Below, piece by piece: positions 35,809 through 48,338 of a DNA stretch of 64,000 nt (positions are counted from its first letter, which is position 1; each line of letters starts with the position of its first letter). The position numbers and the translations under genes are program-made. The stretch is taken from positions 310,001 to 374,000 of the forward strand of contig JABMLP010000022.1 in NCBI GenBank assembly GCA_013176395.1. The letters are read 5' to 3'. A model generated the notes under the pieces. The model saw only the letters and a program-made list of their open reading frames with translations. It had not been told where the DNA came from and searched no databases. This DNA comes from Venturia oleaginea (lineage: Eukaryota; Ascomycota; Dothideomycetes; Venturiales; Venturiaceae).

Positions 35809-36846
35809 GCGGCGATTGGTGAAGTTGGGCATACGATCGAAAAAAGCATAAAATCTACTCAGTTTCGAGTTACAATAGATTGAGTGAGTGGAAGACAGTC
35901 TTAAGACAGCGGCAATACTTACATGGACCGCAGATTTGCTATTGCATTTGGAGACGAACACTTGTCTGATATTTATGCTACTGCCAATCAGATACAACTT
36001 GAAGACTGCACTCCAAAAAAAGGAGCCATTCGTTTTCCTCGTTCAGCGCCATGATTACAGCAACATTCTGGAGCCGGAACTCGCAGGCTAGTAGATAAAG
36101 GTTCTTTTCAAATCTGGGGCATGACCACGGAGTTCTTTTCGTGCCTAGGTCTACTGAAAGGATCGTGTGGAGCTCATGCATGCCATTCGACTGTAGCACG
36201 CTACCGAACCACCAACTTTGAGCCGCAAGTATCCTGCTAGCTCAACTTGATTCAATGCTACTGAGCAGGCGTTGCGATTCTGACATTGAATCTCAGCCTT
36301 GCGTCACGGATACCAACGGTTCAAAGCGGCTCCGCATTCACCTTCTCCGCTTTCGGAATCCTTGATCGGTCGAACCCCAATAAAGAAGACAACAAACACA
36401 GCATAGCGAGCATCCGATATAGGACAACATAATGGCATCAGTAACATTGGCACTGCAATATACTGTCTTATGGAATACCCTTGCATATCCTTATCGACGG
36501 CGAGATAGACGAGACAGGGCCAAAGCTACGTCCCCGCATCCGAAGGTAACCGGCAACTTTGGTTGGAGCAGCACGATGCTCTTTTGGTACCACACAGTAG
36601 ACACGCAATCGCGGTCCGAATGACCGTTGTACCTGCGGGTCGTATGTCCCTTTTTATCAGGAGTATAAGTATTTCCTTCCTTCCTTGGTGTGGTCCTGTT
36701 CCAATTCACTTTCCTCCATTCAAATCAGCCACTACTTTCTTAGCAGTCTCTTCCTCCTGCAGCTTGTTTCGCAAGTGGTTCATTTACTTTACTACCTACT
36801 AACAGACAGACAGATCAATCTATACATTCCAACGATAGATCCAATC
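35809..36846. other. Intergenic region upstream of proline dehydrogenase
   Basis: About 1 kb; only short frames without motifs. The stretch 36640-36840 is T/C-rich and ends in a CAGACAGACAGA run just before the start of PUT1. Confidence 0.5.
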
Positions 36847-38313
36847 ATGCAGTCACGTATGCAACGGACAGCAATCCGCAAGCTTCGTCCTTCAGCCTTC
36901 TCTCAAAATCCAGGCCTACGGCGCCATGTCCATGTCGGAAAACAATACCAAGCACCAGCGACAATCACCTCGCAAGCTCCTCTCACACACGATGCCCCAA
37001 AGACCAACAATCTGTCTCACCTCTCATGCCTACCCACCTCTTTAGTCCTCAGAACATACCTCATCACAGCCGTCTCTTCCAATGGCCCCTTGCGGAACGC
37101 CGTCTTCTTGCTGCTACGAAAAATGCTAGACTCAAAGTCTATGTTTCTCAACCCGGAGAAGAACAAAGCGTTACGATGGATATTCAAGCGGACGTTTTAC
37201 GCCCAATTCTGTGCCGGAGAGAACAAACAGGAGGTCCAGGAAAGTGTGGAGAAGCTGAAGACAATGGGATACACGGGTGCTATATTGGAGTATGCGCTCG
37301 AGGTTCTGGAGACAGACAAAGCTAGCGCGGCAGACACAGCTAGTGAGATTGAGACGTGGAAGAAGGGCATGTTAGAGACTGTCGAGGTTGCATCTGAAGG
37401 TGACTTCATCGGGCTAAAGTGAGTTGTTCGCGAAATTCTAATGAGACAGGGTAGCTAATCAATGACTCCTAGATGGTCCGGTATCGGTCGACAAGCTCTG
37501 GAGAACCTTAAGAATAACTCAGCGCCACCAACGCCTGACATGTTGGCGGCCATCCATGAAGTATGCGACCTTGCATTCGAGAAGGGCCTCTTTTTCCTTC
37601 CTGGTGCCGAGGAAGAATACGTGAACTTTGGACTCGATGCGTGGACCCTAGACCTCATGCGAAGATACAACAAAGAGAAGGCATTCATGTACAACACCTA
37701 TCAAGTCGTTCTCCTCTCGACCCCTGACAAGCTCGCCTCTCACCTCGTCACGGCACACAAAGAGGGTTTCATCCCTGGCGTCAAGATTGTTAGAGGTGCA
37801 TATCGCAGCTACGAACCTGCCAGCGGCCTTACCAAGACGAAAGAGGAGACCGATCAAGCCTACGATGGCGTTATTGATGCTTTGTTGAAGAGGAAATGGA
37901 ACTCGACTCTCAAAGCACCAGCTGGGTATGAAGGCAAACCAGTCCCAAAACATGCAGTCATGCTTGCAACGCACAACGATATCTCGATACAAAACGCTCT
38001 TTCCATCCGCCGCGAGCAAGCTTTGAAAGGACAGCCGATGGTTGAGTGCTCGTATGCTCAACTCCAGGGTATGGCTGACGAGATCTCCTGTGAGTTGGTG
38101 CAGGCTAGTAAAGCTGTGGCGGCGGGACAGAAGAACGTGGATAAGCCGAGGGCCTATAAAGCTGCCACTTGGGGAACGTTAGAGCAATGCATGAATTTCT
38201 TGATGAGGCGGGCGTATGAGAATCAGGATGCTATGGGGAGGACAAAGGAGACGCAACGGGCTATGGGCTCGGAGTTAATGAGGAGGTGGAAGGCGGGGGT
38301 AGGACTTTCTTAG
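36847..38313 (+). CDS. PUT1: Proline dehydrogenase (proline oxidase), mitochondrial
   Basis: Two exons (36847-37418, 37473-38313; 54-nt intron) encode about 470 residues. The N-terminus is Arg/Gln/Ser-rich, as in mitochondrial presequences. The FAD-dependent TIM-barrel domain shows GVKIVRGAYR, MLATHND and the C-terminal region YKAATWGTLEQCMNFLMRRAYEN. The enzyme oxidises proline to pyrroline-5-carboxylate and feeds electrons to ubiquinone, the first step of proline use as a nitrogen source. P5C dehydrogenase (PUT2), often adjacent in fungal prn clusters, is not found in this window. The next genes are an oxidase, a transporter and a regulator, but they look unrelated to proline use. Confidence 0.92.
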
Positions 38314-38993
38314 GCTGATTTATGCGTGTGATTAGCGATAGGACTTTGGAAGACGGTCTTAAGGAGTTTGTCTTGGCTTGTCAGCTACAACGAAGATCTA
38401 GACTCAAAGAGAATAATTTTCTTTCAGGGTGCGTCTTTGGTGTAACTCTACGATGAAAAGAGATGCTGGTTTGCGGGGCATTCGTATGCTAGCCACGAGA
38501 ACACAATCGGATGTACGACCTAAGTTGGACTTGGCTGTGGTACCCAAGATACCTTGTATGACATGTTTCACAGGTGAAATACGAAATACGAGTCCATGCT
38601 GTGCTTGTGGAACAGTAATCTCCATTCCTTCAAAGGCTTCCATCTCCAGACTGGGCTGATGGCCTATTTTAGGATTGCTACCGCCCCTAGCATCTACCGT
38701 GGATCTTTTCTCGAAATTCTGTCTGCTGCCGTCTATGATTAGAGATAGGAAATCACAGCAGTTAGTCTGCCATAATGTAATGCACGAATAGTGTCGAAAT
38801 GTCCATCATGAGGTAGGAGCACGAGGCTGAGACTAGTGGCGCTCAGTTCACTCGCCCCTCCCTCATATTCATATTTTCCAGCTCAAATTCATCCATACCG
38901 CCTCTCCATCACATCCAATCTCACTGACGCTTTGCAACGACGGAGCCCTGATCATCTCCAGACTTTCCCACTTCATCCATCTCACTCACAAAA
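38314..38993. other. Intergenic region, nothing recognised
   Basis: 680 bases between PUT1 and the FAD-linked oxidase; the final 130 bases are C/T-rich, as expected for a promoter and leader. Confidence 0.5.
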
Positions 38994-40664
38994 ATGCATC
39001 TCCCCTCGCTCCTCGTGAGCGCAGCCTCACTCACTTCAGCTCTGCCCTCGAACCCGAAAGCTCAGGTCCTCGATTGCTTGCAAGCCAATGGCATCCCGGA
39101 TACTCTTCCCGGCTCACCTGAGTTCGCCGCTCTTGAAATTCCGTTCAATGTACGGCTCAACTATACGCCTTCTGTCATTGTCACGCCGAAGACTGAGCAG
39201 GAGGTTGCGGTTGCTGTGAAGTGTGCTTGCGGAACGGGTGTGAAGGTGCAGGCTAGGAGTGGTGGACATTCGTATGCGAGCTTCAGTATGGGAGGTAAGT
39301 GAAATCTGGGATGACTGATTTCGGTGTCCTTCTGTTGTGAGGGTGATGTCCTGACGCGACAAGATGGCTACTCAACAGAGAGCGAGCAGAATTGATACAC
39401 TCACATGACGCGTCCAGCAGGAGCTCAAGTTAATGATGACATAGGTCAGGATGGCAGCATGATCGTTGATCTTGAGAACTTCAGTAATGTGGTCCCTAAC
39501 TTTGACCAGCAACATCCTACATTGGCCTACTTTGGCGGCGGTGTGCGTCTCGGTAACCTCGACACCGCTCTCTACAACGCTAGGCGCGCACTTGCCCATG
39601 GCACTTGCTCTGGCATCGGTGTCGGAGGCCACTTTCCGCACGGCGGCTATGGTCATACATCGCGCAACTGGGGTCTGGCCATGGATTCCATCGTTGCCTT
39701 GGATGTGGTGACAGCTGACGGCAAGATTGTCCACACCTCGCCCGACCCCAAGGAGGAACCAGATCTTTTCTGGGCCATGAGAGGTGCCGCGGACTCGTTT
39801 GGTATCATCACCAACTTCTACGTCGAGACTCAGCGTGCACCTGAAACCATTATCAACTTTGGATACTCCATAACAGGCATGTACGAAGACAAGGCCCGTT
39901 TCGTCAAATTCTTCCAACGCTTGCAAGACTACGTCCTCAACAGCGAACATATAGACCGCAAGATTTCTATCGGCATGTACCTGGACGGTCAAATTTTCAA
40001 CTTTATCGGCCAGTACTTCGGAGACCAATCTTTCTTCAATAACACAATTGTCCCTGAGCTTTTCTCCACGCTCGGCAATGGGACATGGAAAGGCAATCCC
40101 GGCTCTCAGAAAGTCGACTGGCTCAAATCTATCGAGTTGCTTAATGGCGCGCCGATTCAGTACAGTCTCGAACGTACTGATTACACTCATCACGACAATT
40201 TCTTTGCCAAATCTCTTACTATCCCCGAGCCTCTTGGATTCACAGAGGAGGCTTTGCAGAGCTACCACGATTACATCGTCGCCAAAGGTCTCAACCCTCC
40301 TAACCCATGGTTCTCAATCGTCAATCTCTACGGTGGCAGGGACTCAATGATCAATGTCAAGGATACCAGTTTCGCGGCGTACAAGGATCGAGATGCTCTT
40401 TGGGTCATCCAGCATTATGGTAACAATGAACCTGGCAAAAAGGTTGATCTCGACTTCGTCAATGGGCTGAACGATGCGATCACCGATGCGATGCCGAAAG
40501 ATGCGGGAGTTGGTGCTTACCTCAACTACATTGATCCGACGCTCAGCAGGCAGGAGGCGATTGATCTGTACTACGGCAAGGAATTGTATGGAAAATTGCA
40601 GACGCTGAAGAAGAAATATGATCCTCAGGGCGTGTTCTGGAATCCTTTTGCGATTGAGGCATAG
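38994..40664 (+). CDS. Secreted FAD-linked oxidase, BBE/glucooligosaccharide oxidase type
   Basis: Two exons (38994-39294 and 39445-40664; 150-nt intron) encode about 506 residues. Residues 1-17 form a signal peptide. The FAD-binding type-4 (PCMH) domain has SGGHSYASF with His92 and HGTCSGIGVGGH with Cys155, the two residues that bind FAD bicovalently in berberine-bridge-type and oligosaccharide oxidases. The C-terminal BBE segment ends KKKYDPQGVFWNPF. Family members oxidise sugars (producing H2O2) or alkaloid-like substrates; fungal secreted ones most often act on mono- or oligosaccharides. An MFS sugar-type transporter gene is the next neighbour, on the opposite strand, which fits a carbohydrate role. 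Confidence 0.9.
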
Positions 40665-41212
40665 GAATGTGGTGAGATGAAGTGAGCGTGCTGAGTATTC
40701 CAAAGATAAAGATCTGTTTGCGATGTTGCGAAGATTTCACGGTGGTCGGAATGGTACATAATCTTCTAGGTACATACCAATAATATTTAGTCCACATGAC
40801 CAACATAATGCCAGAAGTATCTTACCTGATTCTGCAATTTTTTCAAATGGATTGAATACGCTCAAAGATCCTGCCAAGAAGATGTAATTTATCCGTAATT
40901 GGTTGCCACCTCTCCGTTCATACGCTTTCTTCAGAACGTTATCAGGAATCTGGTGACATCGGTTTAGAGGAAAACCAGTTGGTTGACCCGAATTGATGAC
41001 CCCGCTGTACCATTGCAATCCGTCCTTTCTCGATGCTGTGTTGTTTGCTGTCGGGTTTGTCTGGAGGACTGATGGCCTCTGAGATCGACACCATCGATAT
41101 ATTCTCTTCCTGCCCAACGCGCGGCTACTATTGAAGGTTCCACGTCTTCAGATGAACCTCCCGCGAGCCGACTTCAAAACTGCTAAACATGACCAAAGAA
41201 TCACATCCTCAA
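40665..41212. other. Convergent intergenic region, nothing recognised
   Basis: 548 bases between the 3' ends of the oxidase and the transporter gene; no motif is seen. Confidence 0.5.
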
Positions 41213-42809
41213 TCAACGCACCTGATCCTCAATCCTCTCCAACAACGGCGTCCGCTCGGCATCATCTTTCCCTCCATACGGCATCTTCAAATACTTGCCA
41301 CCCTCCACCCTCTTCACCCTCCACGTCCCAGCTTTCCTCGCGTCCTCGAAAAAACCCACATTCTCATCAAAACTCCTATTCCCAGATTCAGGAACAAACA
41401 ACCACGTCAACACGCCCGCGACAAGATTCGTACCCGCGAAGACGAGGAAAATCCAGTAATCGAGGTTGTTAAACATGATTGGTGTGAGGAGGGTGATTGC
41501 GAAATTGGCGAGGCCCCAGATGACGACGCTGATGGCTGAGGCTTGGGCGCGGGCGGTGGTTGGATAGATTTCCGTCGGGATCAACCAGATTGTTGCTAGC
41601 CAGCCTATTCCGAAGGCACCTGTTGCGATGAAGAGAGATGCGACGCCGGGGATTGCGACGGCGAGGGTGGGGATGTAGTATTTTTGTGCGTCCATGGCTA
41701 GACCGGCGAAGAGGGTTAGGAGGGTGAAGCAGAGGGTTAGGACTGCGGAGCCGGAGAGCATTAGGGTTCTTCGACCGACGGCGTCGATGAGGAGCCAGGC
41801 GAATGTCATGAGGAGGAAGTAGGAGATGAAGTTTGCTTGGGTGAGGTATTCTGCTAGGCGGACTTTGAAACCGAGGAGTTCGAAGATTTGGGAGCCGTAG
41901 ACTGAGACGGCGCCGTAGCCTGTTAGTGCTTGGTTTATTTGGCCCATTATTGTTATTATTGTGGGGTGGAATTGGGCGTGGCCTGGGGTTAGCATGTCCA
42001 TGTAGCCGACGGGTTTGTCGGATGCTTCTTCGTGGCTTTTCTTTAGCTCGTCGAACTTTTGGCTCCCTTCGTCTTCGGTGTCTGCGATTGTCATGGAGGC
42101 TTTTTTGGCTTTGTCTTCTTTGCCCTGGGACATGAGCCAGCGGGGGGATTCGGGGAGGCGACCGACGACCATGAGGAGGAAGATGGGATAGACCTGCATT
42201 GCCATGATAGGAATTCTCCATGCCCATTGGTTATGCTTCCCGAGTTGGACGGTGACGATGAGGTTGATTGCGTAGGCCATGTTTAGACCGAAGATATTCA
42301 TCTGGAATTCCTGAGCCAGTGCCTTGCCTCTAGCTCCATCGTCTGCCAATTCGCTTGAGTAGACTGGGATGACTGCGTCGATGCCGCCCACTCCTAATCC
42401 CATGATCACCCTCCCAATCATCATGATTGTAAGAGCACCTCGTGTGAAACCCAGACCAGCAATGAACATGATCAGATTCCCCAAAGAAGCAGTAGCCAAG
42501 CAGAAGAATATACCACTTTTACGGCCGCGCTTGTCAGAGAACCAGGAAAAGAACACAGCACCCGCTGCGCAGCCGAGATAGTAAATCGAAACGATGACAC
42601 CGACGAGAGGAGATTCCTCTTCAATGCCCATGGTATCGAGATAGTTGAAATTGGTGTTGATCAGGGACATCATCCCCTGGTCGTATCCATAGAGCTGTAA
42701 CAACCGTCAGGCTTGCATGGCGCACAATTGAAGAAAAGATACTTACAGCAATGGCAGTGGAGCTGAAAAGCACCACCTGCTTCTTCTTACTCTTGAACAA
42801 GTCCGTCAT
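41213..42809 (-). CDS. MFS transporter, sugar porter family
   Basis: Two minus-strand exons (42809-42747, 42694-41213; 52-nt intron) encode about 514 residues. The N-terminal GYDQGMMS, the loop motif DKRGRKSG after TM2, the second-half counterpart DAVGRRTL, and PESPRWL after TM6 are sugar-porter signatures; about twelve hydrophobic segments are visible. The usual C-terminal PETKG is represented by PESGNRSFDE. The substrate cannot be inferred beyond a sugar or polyol-like compound. A long central hydrophilic loop (about residues 225-265) is Lys/Glu-rich, as usual. It may act with the neighbouring oxidase. Confidence 0.9.
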
Positions 42810-43559
42810 CTTTGCTTCTCAACCTACAAAGTTCCAAGTGTATAATTCCAGGGACGATACTATTGGGTATACAACGAGGCTGAAGGCTCAAACGAAGACA
42901 AGAATGGTAGTAATGAAGAAACTGGCAAAGAGTACAACATGACAAGGAAAAATGAAAGAGGATTTTTGTTGTTGATCAAAGGTACCCCACCAAGTCCATT
43001 GCTGTTGAAAGCCAGTGATGACATAGGTGGGGAGCCCATCGGCCCTGATGGTGAGCGCTAGGGTCTACATTTTGCAACCGGCCTCAATCCGCCATCTGTA
43101 TTTTCACAGACGGTGGATATTTTGACGCAAAACGTCTCAAACTGTTCGCAATCGCATGAATAAACTGTGTATCAAGTCGACTGGTGAAGAAAGACTCTTG
43201 TGGTAGTGGTGTTCGCACATGGAGGTGAGAAAACAATGGCAGTCCTCAGGCCGTGATGCGATGACATAACAGTATGCATGTCGCCATCTCCAAATCGGAT
43301 CAAGATTTGGATCTTGGTCCGATAGTACCTTGAAACCCATGTTTGCCGGTATCGAGATCTCAACCCCATGCCGCCGTCATGCCGCTCTTTTCTGCCACCT
43401 CTGGAGCGGTAATTGAGACAGACGAACATGTTGATGTTACTACAGCGGGGTCAATGATCCAAGTATTTTCCACCACATCAATACCAAAAATCATACTGTC
43501 TCCTAGCAGTCTATCAAATGGAAATCAATGCCGCGATAAATTTCTACCATCTCCTCCTA
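42810..43559. other. Intergenic region, nothing recognised
   Basis: 750 bases between the transporter start and the 3' end of the SDR gene; probably the transporter promoter. Confidence 0.5.
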
Positions 43560-44856
43560 TTAATAGCCATGCTTCTCAAATTGCTCATCAGTCCAGTCCC
43601 ACAACCTTTCCACCAACTCTTCATCCTTAACATAGCTGCTACCTCCTGCTAATTTAGCCACCGGCAAATAGTAGGCTCCGTTCTCAACCTGGTGTCTGGG
43701 TGCCGTTGCCGCCCAGAGCTGGTTGTAGGCGCCCTCAGGTGGAAGCTGGAAGAGCAGTGGCGCGATATACTTCATGGCTATTTTGAGAGCAAAGTTTGAT
43801 TTGTCTGCAGCCACATAGAGATCCGTGAGAATCAAGCCAGGATGTACAGCTAACGACGTGATCTGAGGATATCGTTTTGCGAGGCCTTTAGTGAACAGAA
43901 CATTCGCGAGTTTAGACTGACCGTACCGTCCAAAATTGTTGAGCCTGCAAAGTTTATCTGTGTCGAATATTATTCCTCCTGGCGGTGCCATGCTCTGTCC
44001 AATCGATGAGATGTTGATGATCCGGACATCGGAATCGGGTAATTGAGCAGTCTTGATGAGTGTGGGCAGCAGTAATTTGGTGAGCAGAGCGTGTCCAATA
44101 TGATTTGTGCCGAATTGAGCCTCATAGCCTTCAACTGTCTTCGCAGACGGAGTGAACATGATTCCTCCGTGTCATCAGCCATACAGCGCACCACGTCGTC
44201 AGGATCATAGTGGGTTCATCATTTCATGTCCGCAAAGAACTCTACAACTTAATTTTATACAGCACTCTCAGTTAAAATCGAGGTAGAAGAATTCCTGGCA
44301 AAATCGTGGTCGAATCCTTCCAGAAGTTTATCGTTGTTGTTGCGTTGAGGTAGATTCCTCGCGGGCGTGAATTGACGAACCGACTGTGGGAAGCCCACTC
44401 ACCTGCGTTATTGATCAAGATGTCCAAACGACGAAATTGAGATTCAACCTTGTCTACAGCTTCTCGAATCGATTTGAAGGACATCAGATCAAGCGCAACG
44501 AACGTTATCTGAGCCCCTGGAGCTGCATTCTCGATCTCTCGAATAGCCTCATATGCTTTGGCCTCGTTACGAGCGGCGATGATGATCTTGGAAGGCTCGT
44601 GTTTGGCAAGCTGAAGTGCTGTCTCCTTCCCGATACCCGCATTCCCTCCTGTCACCAGTATGGCCTTGTCAGTAAGAGCTGGTATGCTGGTCTCCGGACG
44701 GAAATTCTGCCGGAGAGGAATGATGAAGGAGAGCAATCGCCGGATTACCGAAACCAGCGTAGCCGGAACCAGCGTGTGGAGGATCAGAAGCTCTTGTAAT
44801 TCTTTGGGTAGTCTGGAAAGCCGGGCCATAGGTCCGGACGCTGCTGCTTCGTTCAT
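43560..44856 (-). CDS. Short-chain dehydrogenase/reductase (WW-oxidoreductase/retinol dehydrogenase-like)
   Basis: Two minus-strand exons (44856-44403, 44164-43560; 238-nt intron) encode about 352 residues. The nucleotide-binding motif TGGNAGIG (residues 69-76), NNAG across the junction, Ser in INISSIG (about 204) and Y232-x3-K236 (RYGQSK) complete the classical SDR catalytic set. An N-terminal hydrophobic stretch (about 22-47) may anchor it to a membrane. The substrate is unknown. It lies between a transporter and a Zn2Cys6 regulator, consistent with a small catabolic cluster. The long intron may be over-called, but the frame and the AGI motif are restored exactly by it. Confidence 0.87.
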
Positions 44857-46890
44857 TTTTGCTGTGACGGTCCACAATTGCTGGGTGGAGCTGATGATGA
44901 CCTGCGGGGGAAGATGACCCGAGGAACCCCAAAGGTTAGGTTGTGGTTGTGTTTGGTGATGCAGATGCTCCGGAGACCGAACGATGCACGATCATCGATG
45001 TCGACATTGTTGCGGTGGTGGAAAGGATGAAATACCGTGCAACAAACTGGTGGATTTTGATGAATCCGAGACTGCCGCTTGGACTCTGTGGCTGCAGCTG
45101 GCGGCCTCACCAAACGATCACGTAAGCTCGTGACATTTCTTTTCTTTCAACAATAGAAAAACTCCTGATACGACCACGATAAGATCCAAATTACTTCTTT
45201 AGAGGTTTATCTAATTCTTACGATATATCAGTTCAGCCTCAATTGCTGTCTCGGTGTAATCCGCGGCATTTCGATAGTCGAAGAACCTAAGGAGAAATGG
45301 CACAATTGTCTAACACAACAAATATCCACTCAAAGCCGTCTTAACCGGTCGAGCAGATGACGCATACGTAATTATATAGCATAAATGCATATGTCTCAGC
45401 CTTGTGAATACATAATTTGCAAATGGTACCACATTTGATTATCGGTGTAAGACCCGACTCCGGATGTAGTCACAACAAACCCCCACCAAATCACCAGTTC
45501 ACTACCGGATCTCCACCTTCTCCAAGGCCCGCAAGGTCCCCAAGGTCCCCACACAGTGAAACAAACGCCTTGGACGCAAAGCTCAAATGTGCGGTGGAGA
45601 CTGACAGGCGAGGTTGGCAGCGCCAAATAAAGACAGGGAGGCCCAAGCAGCTAATAGGGGAATATTGTTTTTTATATTCTTCTCAAGTTCCAACCCCGGC
45701 TTGGCATGGTGCGCGTCCAATTTTGGATCATCGACAATTGCAAAAGCCCCTGGCGCCACAAGGTTGAACGGTATCCCATTTCTAAGATTGCACTATTGCC
45801 CATTTCACAACGCTTGTGCATCGTGGGTTGTAGCCGCCGCCGGCAGCACAGGCCTATCTGATGGCTGAAACTTGTGTTCGCGCCAACAAATTCAACATCA
45901 CCCAAGACATCGACCATGTGGCTTTGGTATTCCCACATGGCTAGTGGTTTAGTTAGTAACTTGCCGGTCTACAGCCTGTTCGTCTATTTGGACCATCAGA
46001 ATTTCCAGACATGTCAATACGGAAATCAGTGGTGAATTGAAGTCTGGAGGGCAAAGGACGCCATTTGGGTGCATTGGTATGGACCTGTGTTTCCATTTGA
46101 TGCCAACTTCATCGTATTGGGTATGATGACCCACAACATGCAACGCAATCGTGGAACAGAATCCGTACCATGTCCGAACTCTTTCTAATTTGTCCTTGCT
46201 TCGGGTATGTGAGTGTGAGGGGTGACTTCCTGATCGGGTTTCTAATTCCCTGGGTGTTGATTCATTCCCATCTGCGGGGCCGATGCTATGAGTCTTTCTA
46301 AAATAAGCGAGCCAATATGGCAACTGAGTAATTGAGCATGTCGGCCAGAGTTCAACCTCGACAACGAGAGGCATGGATTGACCAGCCCCTTACGTTGCCA
46401 GTGCTCTTCCAATGTGCCCACTGGAGTAGTTCCAAGACAGTCAAGAATCGCTGGAGAATAACCATAGATTTGTAGCTACCCTTGCAAGGTAGATCCCTCA
46501 ATTCTTGCCGTACTCGTGAAGCATAATAAACAGGTACAAGGCATTCTTTGCCAGGCCACTCCTCCTCTTCTACATGTGTGATTGTACAATACGACGTAAT
46601 GCTGGTCGAGCGGCATCATGCTCCTCATCTTATCCAGCCAACGCCCATTTTCCATAAATTCCGTACTCGACGATTCGAAAGACGTATGGAATAGAGAAGC
46701 TGCCTTTCGAGATAGCTCTCGTTCGCTGATGCTGGGTATACAAGAATCTATTCGTGGATCATGGGTGTGGTCCTCTATGATAGGCTTGATGCTCGATGTG
46801 CGTGCCATTAGTCATGAAACGCGGAAATCTCTCTCCTTCGGAAGCGCAAAGTTCGCGTGGTCCAGCCAAGCATTTGGGTAGAAAAGAAGC
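44857..46890. other. Intergenic region, nothing recognised
   Basis: About 2 kb. Several short frames overlap on both strands, without motifs; no RNA gene or repeat was seen. Confidence 0.5.
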
Positions 46891-48338
46891 TCAACCTGGG
46901 TTTGAGACATTTGTATAGTAGTGTGATGGTGGGTGGGGCGATAAATTTGACTTCTTATCGGCAACTGGGTATGAAGGTGCTGGAGGATACCATGTACTTC
47001 GCAGTACTGATTGCGCTGGCACTCGTTGCTCACTCTGTCCATAACCCGGCTGTGGGGGAAGCGGATGGTTCCAGGCTGCACTGGGAGCTGCCATTGCACG
47101 ACTGGGGTCTGGAGACGAAAATGCAGCATGGTCGAGTTGATGAGGTGGGGCAAAGTGATATTCTGGCGCTACTGGATGTTGAGAATACTGTGGATGTGCT
47201 TCATTGTATGGATACTGATGGCCTTGGCCTTGTATTTCGCTGTACGAGAGTGACCGACTCGGCGGTACCCATGTCTGTGGCTGGTGGTAAGAGTAATTTG
47301 GGTTGACAAAGTTCGTCGCTGCTGCATCGATCTGACCAAATATAGGCTCGCTAGGGAAAGTCGAAGTGACCGGTGTACTCCAATATGGTGATTGAGGGTC
47401 ATCTTGCGACTGTCTAGGTTGCGAATGGGATTGATGCATAGGAATTGGAGGTGCACCCCAGACAGGACCTGGGGTGGAGAAGATAGCAGGAACAGCGGTA
47501 TAGTTGACTATCTCTCCGGTTAGCTCGAAACATTTGCGGGAGGGAAAGAGGTTCCATCATACCTCCATTCTCCGACGAGCCACCATAGCCTGGAAGTTCT
47601 GATCCTGAGCCGATTTCTGATTCTGGTTGAGGGGATTGGGCAAGCCCTGGTATTTCTGGTATTGATCCTGTTTGGGACTGAGTATGAAGACGTGGTGACG
47701 AGTGTGAGGAACTGGAGGGGGCATTCGAAGTCTCCTCTTTCTTTGAATTGTTCTTTCGTTGCAGTTCGAGCGGACCTGCTTGATCGACGGGATAGAAGTT
47801 GCAATCTTTCTTCAGCCGTATGCAATTGGTGCAACGTCCTTGGTGGTCTTCTGGCGAAGGGAGCAAGCATCTTATCTTCCTTCTTCGGCAATGTCCTGCA
47901 GAAGTATCAACAACAGTTCAAAAAGCACGAGGCAAAAGCAGTTACGAGTCCATAAATAGACTTACCACAAGCCACACTTGTTCTATGGTAACCAAGCTTG
48001 TTGCGCCGCTTGTCACTGTTTGGAGACAGCGGACCAGAGTCTCCAATTGGTGGACCACGAAGATGGGGAGTAGAAGATGACTGCCTAAGATCACCTGGAC
48101 CTTTTCCTTTCGCGGTTTTCCTTTTCTTCAAAGAAGAGTCTCGAGCAGCTGGAATTTGGAAGTCGTTCACTTGATTTGGCGAATCCATGAGTTGTTGCTC
48201 GCCCGCGTCGGCTGGCTGGGGTGGTAGCTTGAAAGACATCTTGCGCACAGCGCCAACCGGATCGCGGCCGAGTTTCTGCAATATGCGGTCCTTCACGGCT
48301 CTATCTGCTCTAACCCGCCGTGCTGTCACCACAGCCAT
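46891..48338 (-). CDS. Zn(II)2Cys6 transcription factor
   Basis: Three minus-strand exons (48338-47966, 47895-47563, 47507-46891; introns of 70 and 55 nt) encode about 440 residues. The binuclear zinc cluster is C-X2-C-X6-C-X11-C-X2-C-X6-C at about residues 124-156 (CGHCRRRKIRCL, then CTNCIRLKKDC), with the first intron lying between its first two cysteines. It sits unusually far from the N-terminus. Ser/Pro/Gln-rich low-complexity regions follow, and no fungal-specific middle homology domain is evident, which is odd for the class. It may regulate the neighbouring SDR, transporter and oxidase genes, but that is inference from position alone. Confidence 0.88.

Noticed and set aside
39372..40268. 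298-codon open frame antisense to the FAD-linked oxidase
   Set aside because: It lies wholly opposite a gene with clear motifs, has no recognisable features and follows the codon bias of the real strand.
41469..42227. 252-codon frame antisense-shifted within the MFS transporter
   Set aside because: Same strand, different frame of the transporter gene; Arg/Pro/His-rich artefact of its codon bias.
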